64,000 bases of DNA from Streptomyces sp. D2-8 (GCF_023184515.1 NZ_JAAHBP010000009.1:248001-312000), one strand, 5' to 3'; positions 17,045 to 25,430 are shown, counted from the stretch's first letter. The notes: a model not told the origin generated them from the sequence alone. Program-made: numbers and translations.

Positions 17045-17626
17045 ATGCAACCCCTCATCGACAACGCCCGCACCTTCGGACAGCGCCCTGAGGAGTTCGC
17101 CCACCTCGCCGAGGGCCAGTCCCCCGACGTCCTGTTCATCACCTGCTCCGACTCCAGGGTCGTACCGGCCCTGATCACGGGCGCCCGTCCCGGCGAGCTC
17201 TTCGAGCTGCGCACCGCGGGCAACGTCGTTCCCCCGCACTCCTTCGAGCACCCCACGTCGGAGGCGGCCACGATCGAGTACGCCGTGGAGGTTCTCGGCG
17301 TCAAGGAGATCGTGGTCTGCGGCCACTCGCACTGCGGCGCCGTGGGCGCGGTGGTACGCGGCGACGACCTCGCCGCCGTACCGGCGGTGCGTGACTGGCT
17401 CGCGCGCGCCGCCGACGAGCCCGAGTGCTCGGACCCGGCGGACCCGACGGTCGCCGAGGCCGTGCAGAACCACGCCCTCACCCAGGTGCTCCGACTGCGG
17501 TCCTACCCCTGCATCGAGCGCCGGCTGGCGGAGGGCCGACTCGGCCTGCACGCATGGTTCTACGAAGTGCACACCGGCACCGTGCGGGAACACCGCGCGG
17601 ACACCGACTCCTTCGAGAAGCTGTGA
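17045..17626 (+). CDS. beta-class carbonic anhydrase
   Basis: Interconverts CO2 and bicarbonate, cytosolic, 193 aa. The zinc ligands and catalytic pair are visible: C34 and D36 in ITCSDSRVV, and H94/C97 in VCGHSHCGAV. ATG 17045 follows CAGGAGGAG. Eight bases after its stop begins a SulP transporter on the same strand, so the pair should work together, the transporter supplying or removing bicarbonate and the enzyme equilibrating it with CO2. Confidence 0.95.
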   Translation: MQPLIDNARTFGQRPEEFAHLAEGQSPDVLFITCSDSRVVPALITGARPGELFELRTAGNVVPPHSFEHPTSEAATIEYAVEVLGVKEIVVCGHSHCGAVGAVVRGDDLAAVPAVRDWLARAADEPECSDPADPTVAEAVQNHALTQVLRLRSYPCIERRLAEGRLGLHAWFYEVHTGTVREHRADTDSFEKL

Positions 17627-17634
17627 GGGACTCC

Positions 17635-19119
17635 ATGACCAAGTTCCCTTATCTCAGGCAGGACTTCACCGCCTCGCTGGTCGTGTTCCTGGTCGCCCTC
17701 CCGCTGTGCGTGGGCGTGGCCGTCGCCTCCGGCGTCCCGGCCGAACTCGGCCTGGTCACCGGCATCGTGGGCGGCCTCGTCACCGGACTCCTGCCGGGCA
17801 GCAGCCTTCAGGTGTCCGGGCCGGCCGCCGGTCTGACCGTGCTGGTCTTCGAGGCGGTCCAGGAGTACGGGCTGCCCGCGCTCGGCATCATCGTGCTGGC
17901 CGCCGGTCTGCTCCAGCTGATCATGGGCGCCCTCAAGCTCGGCCGCTGGTTCCGGGCGATCTCGGTGTCGGTCGTCGAGGGCATGCTGGCCGGAATCGGT
18001 CTGGTCCTCATAGCCGGCCAGCTGTATGCGACGGCCGGCCTGAAGGCACCCGCCTCCGGCATCGACAAGATTCTGGGCCTGCCCGGCGCCGCCGCCGACG
18101 CGGCCGGCAGCACGGCGGCGCTCACGTCCCTCGTGCTCGGCGCGGCCACCATCGCGGTGATGGTGCTCTGGAAGAAGCTGCCGAAGAACGTGCAGGCCGT
18201 ACCCGGCGCGCTCGCCGCGGTGATCCTCGCGATCGCGGCCACCGCCGTGTTCAACCTGCCGGTCGCCACCGTCGAGGTGAAGGGCCTGCTGGGTTCCATC
18301 CAGCCGCCCGGCCTGGACGCCTTCGGCAGCGTGGGCTTCGGCATCATCGGCACGATCGTCGCCTTCACCCTGATAGCCTCCGCCGAGAGCCTCTTCAGCG
18401 CCGCCGCCGTGGACCGGCTGCACGACGGCCCGCGCACCCAGTACGACAAGGAGCTCATGGCGCAGGGCGCGGGCAACACCATCTGCGGTGTGCTCGGCGC
18501 ACTGCCGATGACCGCGGTCATCGTCCGCAGCTCCGCCAACGTCAGCGCGGGCGCCAAGACCAAGGCGTCCCGGGTGCTGCACGGTGTGTGGCTGCTGCTG
18601 TTCGCCGCGCTGCTGCCGGGCACGCTGGCCCTGATCCCGCTGCCCGCCCTCGCCGGCATCCTCGTCCACGCGGGCTGGAAGCTGATCCCCTTCCGCAAGA
18701 TCGTGCCGCTGTGGAGGGAGCACCGGGGCGAGGCACTCATCCTGGTCGTCACCGCCGTGTCGATCGTCGCGGTGAACATGTTCGAGGGCGTGCTCATCGG
18801 TCTGGCCCTGTCGGTCGTCAAGACCGCCTGGGAGGCCTCGCACGTCAAGCTCGAGATCATCGACAAGGGCGCCGGCCCGATCCAGGCGTACCTGTCGGGC
18901 AACGCGACTTTCCTGCGGCTGCCGAAGATCCTCGACACCCTGGAGGGTCTGCCGCAGGACCGCCCGGTCGAGGTGGACCTCTCGGGCCTGCACCACCTCG
19001 ACCACGCCTGTCGCACGGCCCTGGAGAACTGGGCCGCACGCCACAGCGCGACAGGCACCGAGCCGGTGAAGGTCACGGAGCCCGTGGAGGCCACGGCGGA
19101 GAAGGCCACCGCCGTCTAG
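17635..19119 (+). CDS. SulP-family anion (probably bicarbonate) transporter
   Basis: Membrane protein of 494 aa with about ten to twelve hydrophobic segments and the SulP core signatures LVVFLVALPLCVGVAVASG near the start and GSSLQVSGPAAGLTVLV. The C-terminal STAS-like region is short (LSGLHHLDHACRTALENW). The SulP family moves sulfate, bicarbonate or other anions. Coupling to a carbonic anhydrase gene, nine bases away, favours bicarbonate; such pairs or fusions are known in bacteria. A strong hairpin follows at 19145-19179. Confidence 0.9.
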   Translation: MTKFPYLRQDFTASLVVFLVALPLCVGVAVASGVPAELGLVTGIVGGLVTGLLPGSSLQVSGPAAGLTVLVFEAVQEYGLPALGIIVLAAGLLQLIMGALKLGRWFRAISVSVVEGMLAGIGLVLIAGQLYATAGLKAPASGIDKILGLPGAAADAAGSTAALTSLVLGAATIAVMVLWKKLPKNVQAVPGALAAVILAIAATAVFNLPVATVEVKGLLGSIQPPGLDAFGSVGFGIIGTIVAFTLIASAESLFSAAAVDRLHDGPRTQYDKELMAQGAGNTICGVLGALPMTAVIVRSSANVSAGAKTKASRVLHGVWLLLFAALLPGTLALIPLPALAGILVHAGWKLIPFRKIVPLWREHRGEALILVVTAVSIVAVNMFEGVLIGLALSVVKTAWEASHVKLEIIDKGAGPIQAYLSGNATFLRLPKILDTLEGLPQDRPVEVDLSGLHHLDHACRTALENWAARHSATGTEPVKVTEPVEATAEKATAV

Positions 19120-19144
19120 CCGCCTGAGCGGATCACCCGGGTCC

Positions 19145-19179
19145 TGGTCCGGGGCGCGCACCCGGCGCGTCCCGGACCA
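19145..19179 (+). terminator. terminator after SulP gene
   Basis: A 15-base arm (19145-19159, starting TGGTCCGGGG) pairs with 19165-19179 (ending CCCGGACCA) with one G-U, around a five-base loop. It sits 26 bp after the SulP stop. Confidence 0.65.
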
Positions 19180-19304
19180 CGCATGTCCGCCCCCGCTCTG
19201 CCCCCACTCCGGCCCCGCCGATCACACCCCATGGCCCCACACCACGGTTCGGGCATATCGTTACAGGAGCATACGAATTCGGACCTCTGAACGGGGAGGT
19301 CGGC

Positions 19305-20255
19305 ATGGTCGAAGAGCTGGTCGGCGTGGCGGTCGCGGTCGGGGCCGGTGCGCTGGTGTACCTCGCCTCCGCGGCGCGGATCGTCAAGCAGTACGAGCGC
19401 GGGGTCGTCTTCCGGCTCGGGCGCCTGCACGGGGACGTGCGGCGGCCCGGGTTCAACCTCGTCATCCCCGCGGTGGACCGGATGCGCAAGGTCAATCTTC
19501 AGATCGTGACGATGCCGGTCCCCGCCCAGGAGGGCATCACCCGCGACAACGTGACCGTGCGGGTGGACGCGGTGGTGTACTTCAAGGTCGTGGACCCGTC
19601 GGCGGCGATCGTCAACGTCGAGGACTACCGCTTCGCCGTCTCGCAGATGGCGCAGACCTCGCTGCGCTCGATCATCGGCAAGAGCGAGCTGGACGACCTG
19701 CTGTCCAACCGGGAGAAGCTCAACCAGGGCCTGGAGCTGATGATCGACAGCCCGGCCGTGGAGTGGGGCGTGACCATCGACCGCGTGGAGATCAAGGACG
19801 TGTCCCTGCCGGACACGATGAAGCGCTCCATGGCCCGCCAGGCCGAGGCCGACCGGGAGCGGCGGGCCCGGCTGATCAACGCCGACGCCGAGTACCAGGC
19901 CTCGAAGAAGCTGTCCCAGGCCGCCCAGCAGATGGCCGACACACCCTCGGCTCTCCAGCTGCGGCTGCTGCAGACGGTCATGGCGGTGGCGGCGGAGAAG
20001 AACTCCACGCTCGTCCTGCCCATTCCGGTGGAACTCCTGCGCTTCCTGGAGCGGGGTGCGCAACCCCCCGCGAAGAGCGCGGGACACACGGAGACTGCGG
20101 ACCCCACGGAGACCACGGCCTCCGCGGAGGGACACCCGGAGATCGCGGGACACGCGGAGACCGAGGACCCCGCGGAGAACGCGGAGAGTGCCGTCGACCG
20201 CACGGAGCAGGCCGAACAGGCCTTGGAGGAGCTGCGGCGCGCCGTCGAGCAGTGA
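19305..20255 (+). CDS. SPFH/band 7 (slipin-type) membrane protein
   Basis: 316-aa scaffold of membrane microdomains. An N-terminal hairpin helix (VGVAVAVGAGALVYLAS) is followed by the band 7 domain: IVKQYERGVVFRLGR, RPGFNLVIPAVDRM, and WGVTIDRVEIKDVSLP. The C-terminal 60 residues are a degenerate repeat of Ala/Glu/Thr/His units (AGHTETADPTE, AGHAETEDPAE) ending in a short coiled coil (EQALEELRRAVEQ). ATG 19305 follows GGGGAGG. It stands alone between a terminator and the PhoX-like gene; role in this organism unknown. Confidence 0.9.
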   Translation: MVEELVGVAVAVGAGALVYLASAARIVKQYERGVVFRLGRLHGDVRRPGFNLVIPAVDRMRKVNLQIVTMPVPAQEGITRDNVTVRVDAVVYFKVVDPSAAIVNVEDYRFAVSQMAQTSLRSIIGKSELDDLLSNREKLNQGLELMIDSPAVEWGVTIDRVEIKDVSLPDTMKRSMARQAEADRERRARLINADAEYQASKKLSQAAQQMADTPSALQLRLLQTVMAVAAEKNSTLVLPIPVELLRFLERGAQPPAKSAGHTETADPTETTASAEGHPEIAGHAETEDPAENAESAVDRTEQAEQALEELRRAVEQ

Positions 20256-20345
20256 CCCGCGCTACGCGCGTGGTTCCCGCTGCCCGCGGCAGGTGATAGA
20301 CACACGGGGATCACAGTTCCTGTCCGCCAGCAGGAAGGTTTCCCC

Positions 20346-21728
20346 ATGACCGAATCCGGTCGCTCCGCCACACGACGTCAAGTGCTCGCCGGAACGGGCG
20401 CCCTGGGCGTCGGGATCGCGTTCTCCGGCGCCCTGTCCGAACTCTTCACCGGCACCGCCGCGGCACAGGGCCTCGGCCGCACCGGCTACGGCCCGCTCGT
20501 CCCCGACCCGAAGGACATCCTCGACCTGCCGGAAGGGTTCCACTACCGGATCCTCTCCCGCGAGGGAGACGAACTCCGCTCCGGCGAGGGCAAGGTCCCC
20601 TCCAACCACGACGGCATGTCGGCCTTCCCGGGCAGAGGCGGCCGTGTCCACCTGGTCCGCAACCACGAGAACCGCGCCAACGGCAAGGTGCCGGTCCCGA
20701 CCGTCGAGGGCCTCACCTACGACCCGGCCGGCAAGGGCGGCTGTACGGCGCTGACGCTGGACTCCCGCAACAGGGTCCGGTCGGAGCGCGTCGCGATCGC
20801 CGGCACGGCCGTCAACTGCGCGGGCGGGCCCACTCCTTGGGACACCTGGCTGACCTGCGAGGAGACCGAGGACAAGGCCGGCACCAACGGCTACACCAAG
20901 GACCACGGCTTCATCTTCGAGGTCGACCCGGCCGACCCGCACCGCACCGGGGCCGTGCCGCTGACCGCGATGGGCCGCTTCGCGCACGAGGCGATCGCCG
21001 TCGACCCCCGGCGGGGCGTGGTGTACGAGACCGAGGACGCCTTCGAGAGGCCCTTCGGCCTCTTCTACCGCTTCCTGCCGGACCGGCCGCTGGGCGGCAG
21101 GGGTTCGCTGCGCGCGGGCGGCCGGCTCCAGGCCATGCGCGTGCCCGGCGTGCCGGACCTGTCCTCCATCCAGGAGATCGGCGCCGAGTTCGACCGCATC
21201 GAGTGGGTGGACGTACCGGACCCGCAGGCCGCGCAGACGCCGATCCGGTTCCAGGACTTCGGCCGCAAGGGCATCACGCACGCGCAGAAGCTGGAGGGCT
21301 GCTACTGGGGCGGCCGTTCGGTGTACTTCGTGTCGTCCTTCGCGCACCGGTCGGACGGTTCGGCCGCCGACCACTTCGGGCAGGTCTGGCGCTACGACCC
21401 GGAGCGGCGCCGACTCACCCTGGTGATCGTCTTCGGCCCCGACACCGATGTGCAGATGCCGGGCGAGTCGCCGGACAACATCTGCCTGGCGCCCAGCGGC
21501 GGCCTCATGGTCTGCGAGGACGGCAACGGCGCCCAGCACGTCTACGGTGTCACCAGGCGCGGCCAGGTCTACGCGATGGCCCGCAACCGGCAGAACATCG
21601 GCACCCCGGAGGAGCCCGAGTGGGGTGAGTTCGCCGGGGTGGCCTTCTCCCCGGACGGCGACACGATGTACGTCAACTGCTACTCGCCCGGCACCACGTT
21701 CGCGGTGACGGGCCCCTGGCGCCGGTAG
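20346..21728 (+). CDS. PhoX-like (DUF839) Tat-exported phosphatase
   Basis: 460 aa with a twin-arginine signal (SATRRQVLAGTGALGVG) and cleavage near AAA. The mature protein has the six-bladed propeller sequence of PhoX/DUF839 proteins: VRNHENR, TWLTCEETED, GRFAHEAIAVDP, YETEDAFERPFGLFYRF, and near the end GESPDNICLAPSGGLMVCEDG. The family uses Ca and Fe to hydrolyse phosphomonoesters, often under phosphate limitation. I looked upstream for GTTCACC-type PHO boxes and did not find a clear one. A GC-rich terminator follows at 21749-21777. Confidence 0.88.
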   Translation: MTESGRSATRRQVLAGTGALGVGIAFSGALSELFTGTAAAQGLGRTGYGPLVPDPKDILDLPEGFHYRILSREGDELRSGEGKVPSNHDGMSAFPGRGGRVHLVRNHENRANGKVPVPTVEGLTYDPAGKGGCTALTLDSRNRVRSERVAIAGTAVNCAGGPTPWDTWLTCEETEDKAGTNGYTKDHGFIFEVDPADPHRTGAVPLTAMGRFAHEAIAVDPRRGVVYETEDAFERPFGLFYRFLPDRPLGGRGSLRAGGRLQAMRVPGVPDLSSIQEIGAEFDRIEWVDVPDPQAAQTPIRFQDFGRKGITHAQKLEGCYWGGRSVYFVSSFAHRSDGSAADHFGQVWRYDPERRRLTLVIVFGPDTDVQMPGESPDNICLAPSGGLMVCEDGNGAQHVYGVTRRGQVYAMARNRQNIGTPEEPEWGEFAGVAFSPDGDTMYVNCYSPGTTFAVTGPWRR

Positions 21729-21748
21729 CCGACGCTCAGCTCCCGACC

Positions 21749-21777
21749 GGGGCGCCGGGTGCGAGGCCCGGCGCCCC
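21749..21777 (+). terminator. terminator after phosphatase gene
   Basis: GGGGCGCCGGG (21749-21759) and CCCGGCGCCCC (21767-21777) pair perfectly around a 7-base loop, 20 bp after the stop. Confidence 0.7.
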
Positions 21778-21814
21778 GCCGGGCCATGGAGGCACAGGAC
21801 CGCAAGGGGGCCCG

Positions 21815-22213
21815 GTGACACGCAAGGACAGCACCTCGCTGCGGGAGCGGCTGTGCCTCCCCGTCGGTGAGCGGGCATGGCCGCCACGGCCCCGGTCGGC
21901 GAGCGGCTGGCCGTCCTCCAGGAACGGCTGTGGGCGGCGAGCACCAAGGGCGACCGGCGCCGCGTCCTGCTGGTCCTCCAGGCTCTGATCAAGTGCTTTG
22001 CGGCCCGCGTTCCAGAACGCCTACGAGATCGCCCTGGAGCGCTGCGGCACCTCGTACGCGCCCTGGTACCTGATCCCCGCCGACCACAAGTGGTACCGCA
22101 ACTGGGCGGTCGGCACGCTGCTCCTGGAGCACTTCGAGGAGCTGGATCCGCGGTACCCGGAGGCGGACTTCGACGTGGACGAGTTCCGGAAGCGGCCGCT
22201 GGAGCAGCCCTGA
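21815..22213 (+). pseudogene. multiply deleted polyphosphate kinase 2 (ppk2) remnant
   Basis: Four collinear scraps of a PPK2-type kinase remain in different frames. From GTG 21815: TRKDSTSLRERLCLPVGE, the usual N-terminus. From about 21877 in another frame: VGERLAVLQERLWAASTKGD and RRRVLLVLQ, which normally leads into the Walker A loop. That loop and the following 120 or so residues are missing; instead ALIKCF appears, the part that in intact enzymes precedes the lid. After a second gap and frameshift the C-terminus is intact: FQNAYEIALERC, APWYLIPADHKWYRNWAVG, then LDPRYPEADFDV to the stop. With no P-loop or catalytic Asp it cannot be a working kinase. Confidence 0.85.
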
Positions 22214-22222
22214 TCCGTCCGG

Positions 22223-22708
22223 TCAGGCCGCGAGCAGGGCGTCGATCTGGCCGACGGCCTCCTTCAGGCCCTCCTCCATGCCCATGGTGACCAGTTGCTC
22301 CATCTGCTCACGGGAGTCGAACAGCGAGCGCATCTCCATCCGGGTGCCACCGCCGTGCTCGCTGAGCCGCACCGTCACGGCCATGGTCGGCATGTCGTCC
22401 TTGGGCTTGCCCTCGTCGTCGGCGAAGCCGTCGGTGAACTCCAGGGCCGTCGGCTCGCTGACCGAGGTGATCCGCCACCAGCCGCGGTGCCGGTCGCCTT
22501 CCGGGCCGGTCATGAAGTAGGTGACCTCTCCCCCGGGCGTCAGGTCGTGCTCCTCCACGGTCGCCGGGTAGGTCGGCGGGCCCCACCAGCGCTCCAGCTG
22601 CCGGGGGTCGGCCCACAGCCGCCACACCCGCTCGACCGGGGCGGCGAAGTCGGCGACCAGGGTGAGGGTGAGGTTGTCGAGGTCCTTGTCGACACTGGTG
22701 ACACTCAT
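22223..22708 (-). CDS. SRPBCC/AHSA1-type domain protein
   Basis: 161-aa START-like fold protein: FAAPVERVWRLWADPRQLE, WWGPPTYPATV, GGEVTYFMTGPEG and a terminal EQMEQLVTMGMEEGLKEA. Members bind hydrophobic ligands or act with ArsR regulators; no enzymatic residues can be assigned. Its ATG overlaps the stop of the ArsR gene by four bases, so the two form one transcript under the operator at 23071-23088. The pairing of ArsR with an AHSA1-type protein is widespread in actinobacteria, but the physiological cue is usually unknown. Confidence 0.9.
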   Translation of the reverse strand: MSVTSVDKDLDNLTLTLVADFAAPVERVWRLWADPRQLERWWGPPTYPATVEEHDLTPGGEVTYFMTGPEGDRHRGWWRITSVSEPTALEFTDGFADDEGKPKDDMPTMAVTVRLSEHGGGTRMEMRSLFDSREQMEQLVTMGMEEGLKEAVGQIDALLAA

Positions 22709-23079
22709 CGCTCGGTTCCTTCCGTCGTGTCGTTCTCTTCGGTTCCGGGGTCCTCGGCGAGCAGCCGGGCCATCCGGTCCACGCGCCCGCGCCACGCCGA
22801 CTCGAGTTCGTCCAGGGCCTGGCGAGCGCGGCCCACCGCGTCGGGGTCGGTGCGCACGAGCTGCTCCCGTCCGCTGCGCTGCTTGGTGACCAGCCCCGCC
22901 CGCTCCAGTACCGCGACGTGCTTCTGCACCGCGGCGAAGCTCATCGGGTAGGCCTCGGCGAGCCGGGACACGGACAGCTCCCCGCGCACGCAGCGGCGCA
23001 GTATGTCCCGGCGTGTGGTGTCGGCCAGCGCGTGGAACAGCCGGTCCACCGTCTCGTCACTCAGCTCATCTACAACCAT
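22705..23079 (-). CDS. ArsR-family transcriptional regulator
   Basis: 124-aa winged-helix repressor. The domain runs from LFHALADTTRRDILRRC through the recognition helix AAVQKHVAVLERAGLV and the wing KQRSGREQLV. No cysteine cluster typical of metal sensors is present (only one Cys, in RRC), so a non-metal ligand is likely. The start ATG at 23079 lies in the centre of a perfect palindrome, so binding there would block its own transcription and that of the coupled SRPBCC gene. The message is probably leaderless. Confidence 0.93.
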   Translation of the reverse strand: MVVDELSDETVDRLFHALADTTRRDILRRCVRGELSVSRLAEAYPMSFAAVQKHVAVLERAGLVTKQRSGREQLVRTDPDAVGRARQALDELESAWRGRVDRMARLLAEDPGTEENDTTEGTER

Positions 23080-23088
23080 TTGGTTGTA
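23071..23088. promoter_or_regulatory. ArsR operator palindrome over the start codon
   Basis: TACAACCA at 23071-23078 and TGGTTGTA at 23081-23088 are perfect inverted repeats with a 2-bp centre. The ArsR start codon (23079-23077) is inside the site. The divergent Rieske oxidoreductase starts 77 bp away and could be controlled by the same site. Confidence 0.75.
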
Positions 23089-23164
23089 CGTTAGCCCTGC
23101 CCGCCTCTCCTGTAAAGCGACCCGCCCGACACTGAAGCGGACGGACGGGGGTACTCGGCGGGCT

Positions 23165-24682
23165 ATGAGCGAGAAGCAGCAGGTCAGCAGCTCGTACTGG
23201 CTCGAGACGGCACCGGACGGGCGCCACCCGGCGCTCGCGGAGGACCTGGACGTCGACGTGGCGGTGATCGGCGCCGGCATCGCCGGGCTGTGCACCGCGT
23301 GGGAGCTCACGCGGGCCGGGCGGAGTGTGGCCGTGCTGGAGGCCGGGCGGGTCGCGGCCGGCGTCACCGGGCACACCACCGCCAAGGTCACCGCCCTGCA
23401 CACGCTCGTCTACGACAAGCTGCGGCGCACCCGCGGCCCCGAGGGCGCGCGGCTGTACGCGCGTTCCCAGTCCGAGGCGATCGAACACGCGGCCCGGATC
23501 GCCGGGGAACTGGGCGTCGACTGCGAGTGGGAGACGAGGAGCGCCTACACCTTCGCCCGCGACACGGACCGCGTGGAGGAACTGCGCGCCGAGGCACGGG
23601 CCGCGGCCGAGGCCGGGCTGCCCGCCTCGTTCGTGACGGAGACCGGGCTGCCGTTCCCGGTGGCGGGCGCGGTCGAGGTCACCGGGCAGGCCCAGTTCCA
23701 TCCGCGCAAGTACCTGCTGGCCCTCGCCGCCGACCTGGTCGAACGCGGCGGGCGGATCTACGAGGACACCACCGTCCTCGGCCTGGACGAGGGCGAGCCG
23801 TGCAGGCTGTCGACCACGACCGGGGCGACGGTCCGGGCCCGGGACGTCGTCGTCGCGACGCACTACCCGATCTTCGACCGGGCCCTGCTGTTCGCCCGCC
23901 TGTCCACGCGCCGCGAACTGGTCGTCGCCGGGCCGATCCCCGCGGACCAGGACCCGGACGGCATGTTCATCACGCCCGACGAGGACACCCGCTCGGTGCG
24001 CACCGCGCCCTACGAGGGCGATCGGCGGCTGCTCATCGTCACCGGTGAGCACTTCACGCCGGGCACGGGCGACCCGCGGGCCCGTTTCGAACGCCTCACC
24101 GCCTGGGCCACCGGCCACTTCCCGGACCTGGAGGTCACCCACCGGTGGGCCACCCAGGACACCGAGCCCACGGACACCGTGCCGATGGTCGGCCCGCTGC
24201 ACCCGGGCGCCCGGCACGCCTATGTGGCCACCGGGTTCGGCGGCTGGGGCATGACCGGCGGCATCATGGCGGGCCGGCTGCTGACCGCGCAGATCATGGG
24301 CGAGGAGTGCGAGTGGAGCGGACTGTACGACCCGCGCCGGCTGAAGCCCGCGGTGCGTGAGGCGCCGTCGTTCCTCAAGACACAGGCCAAGGTCGCCGGG
24401 CACTTCGTGGGCGACCGGCTGCGGCCTTCGCCGCCGGTGGAGTCCCTGCCACCCGGCGAGGGCGCCGTGGTCCGTGCCGACGGCCACCGCCTCGCGGTGT
24501 ACCGGGACGACGACGGCGGGCTCCACGCCGTCTCCGCCCGCTGCACCCACCTGGGCTGTCTGGTCAGCTTCAACGCCGCCGAACGCGCCTGGGAGTGCCC
24601 CTGCCACGGCTCCCGTTTCGACACGGACGGCAAGGTGATCCAGGGCCCGGCGACCAAGCCCCTGGAACAGCGGGACCTCTGA
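23165..24682 (+). CDS. FAD-dependent oxidoreductase with C-terminal Rieske domain
   Basis: 505 aa. The N-terminal DAO-type fold has the dinucleotide loop VAVIGAGIAGLCTAWEL, then GHTTAKVTALH, and the late FAD contact YVATGFGGWGMTGGIMAG. The C-terminal 2Fe-2S Rieske domain has C460-x-H462 (CTHLGC) and C478-x2-H481 (CPCHGSRF). Single-chain enzymes of this type occur in many actinobacteria and Bacillus (YhfW-like); the substrate is unknown. Start at ATG 23165 avoids the ArsR gene. It is transcribed away from the ArsR/SRPBCC pair and may share its control. Confidence 0.9.
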   Translation: MSEKQQVSSSYWLETAPDGRHPALAEDLDVDVAVIGAGIAGLCTAWELTRAGRSVAVLEAGRVAAGVTGHTTAKVTALHTLVYDKLRRTRGPEGARLYARSQSEAIEHAARIAGELGVDCEWETRSAYTFARDTDRVEELRAEARAAAEAGLPASFVTETGLPFPVAGAVEVTGQAQFHPRKYLLALAADLVERGGRIYEDTTVLGLDEGEPCRLSTTTGATVRARDVVVATHYPIFDRALLFARLSTRRELVVAGPIPADQDPDGMFITPDEDTRSVRTAPYEGDRRLLIVTGEHFTPGTGDPRARFERLTAWATGHFPDLEVTHRWATQDTEPTDTVPMVGPLHPGARHAYVATGFGGWGMTGGIMAGRLLTAQIMGEECEWSGLYDPRRLKPAVREAPSFLKTQAKVAGHFVGDRLRPSPPVESLPPGEGAVVRADGHRLAVYRDDDGGLHAVSARCTHLGCLVSFNAAERAWECPCHGSRFDTDGKVIQGPATKPLEQRDL

Positions 24683-24709
24683 CGCCCCGCCCCGGCCTCG
24701 GCTGGACGT

Positions 24710-24925
24710 ATGAGCGACAACGACTACTGCCTGATCGACGCGACCAGGCCGCCGCGGGCGGAGGGACCGCCGTACGCGATGGGGGTCCCCCCGCTCGAGC
24801 GCAGCCGAGAGTGGGGGAGTGTGCTGTGCCGGGAGCCGACGGAGTACCCCGAGTCGTACAAGGGCAGCACGCTCTGCCCCGTCTGCGAGTGGCAGGAGGC
24901 GGAGCGCACCGCCTGCTCAGGGTGA
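24710..24925 (+). CDS. small Cys-containing protein interrupted in frame by a Streptomyces repeat
   Basis: 71 aa from ATG 24710. The ends look like a compact conserved Streptomyces protein: MSDNDYCLIDATRPPRA at the start and REPTEYPESYKGSTLCPVCEW near the end, the CPVC pair suggesting a metal knuckle. Between them, residues 24-37 (MGVPPLERSREWGS) are encoded entirely by a dispersed repeat at 24779-24820. The insertion is 42 bp, so the frame is kept. Without it the protein would read PPYA-VLCREP. Function unknown; whether the 14 extra residues are tolerated cannot be told from sequence. Confidence 0.7.
   Translation: MSDNDYCLIDATRPPRAEGPPYAMGVPPLERSREWGSVLCREPTEYPESYKGSTLCPVCEWQEAERTACSG
24779..24820. 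repeat. Streptomyces CCCCCGCTCGAG/CGAGAGTGGGGG dispersed repeat inside a gene
   Basis: The sequence contains GTCCCCCCGCTCGAGCGCAG followed by CCGAGAGTGGGGGAG, an imperfect hairpin whose arms are CCCCCGCTCGAG and CGAGAGTGGGGG. I remember this as one of the commonest short repeats between genes in Streptomyces. Here it lies within a coding frame and contributes exactly 14 codons. Confidence 0.75.
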
Positions 24926-25430
24926 TCTGCGGGAGGCCGGCGCACCGGCCAGGGGCAGCAGCGGCAGCGGGACATCGCCCTTCTGCGAGCCGGCGACCAG
25001 GCCCTGCACGGCCGCCTGCGCCGGTGAGCCGGTGGCCACCAGGGACAGCAGCGCCGCGACCAGCAGGGCCACCAGGGCGCGGCCCGGCGACCGCAGCAGA
25101 GGCCGGCCGGTGAGCGCGCCGACGGCCGTGCCGAGCAGGGCGCAGGCCAGGGCGGCGAGCAGCCCGGCCCCGCAGGCGGGGGCGAGCGGCACACGGGTGC
25201 GGTTGGTCGGAGGCGACTTACGCCGTGCGCGGCCGGCCGGTGACACGGCCCTCGCTCGGCGCGTCGATGCCGGCGAGCAGCCGCAGCAGCGTGGACTTGC
25301 CGCTGCCGTTGGCTCCCCCGACGCGGACGAGCCGGCCCGGGGCCACCGCCATGTCGACACCGCGCAGCACCCAGGGGCCGCGCAGACCGTAGCGGCGGCC
25401 CGCGTTCCGGAGGCACAGGTCGGGTCGCAT
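24917..25430 (-). pseudogene. ABC transporter relic: ATPase N-terminus and permease C-terminus
   Basis: From ATG 25430 the sequence encodes the first 70 residues of an ABC ATPase, with Walker A GANGSGKSTLL and LAGIDAPSEGRVTG, and then stops at 25218. In another frame, from about 25217 to 24917, lies a hydrophobic C-terminus of a membrane protein (GLLAALACALLGTAVGALTG, ALVALLVAALLSLVATG, ending PLAGAPASRRSP), as expected for the permease partner. The rest of the ATPase, with signature and Walker B, and the front of the permease are missing, consistent with a single internal deletion of well over 1 kb. The tail overlaps the end of the 24710 gene by nine bases. Confidence 0.75.

Noticed and set aside
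20256..20345. PHO box before the PhoX-like gene
   Set aside because: I looked for tandem GTTCACC-like repeats with 11-bp spacing and found only single weak matches.
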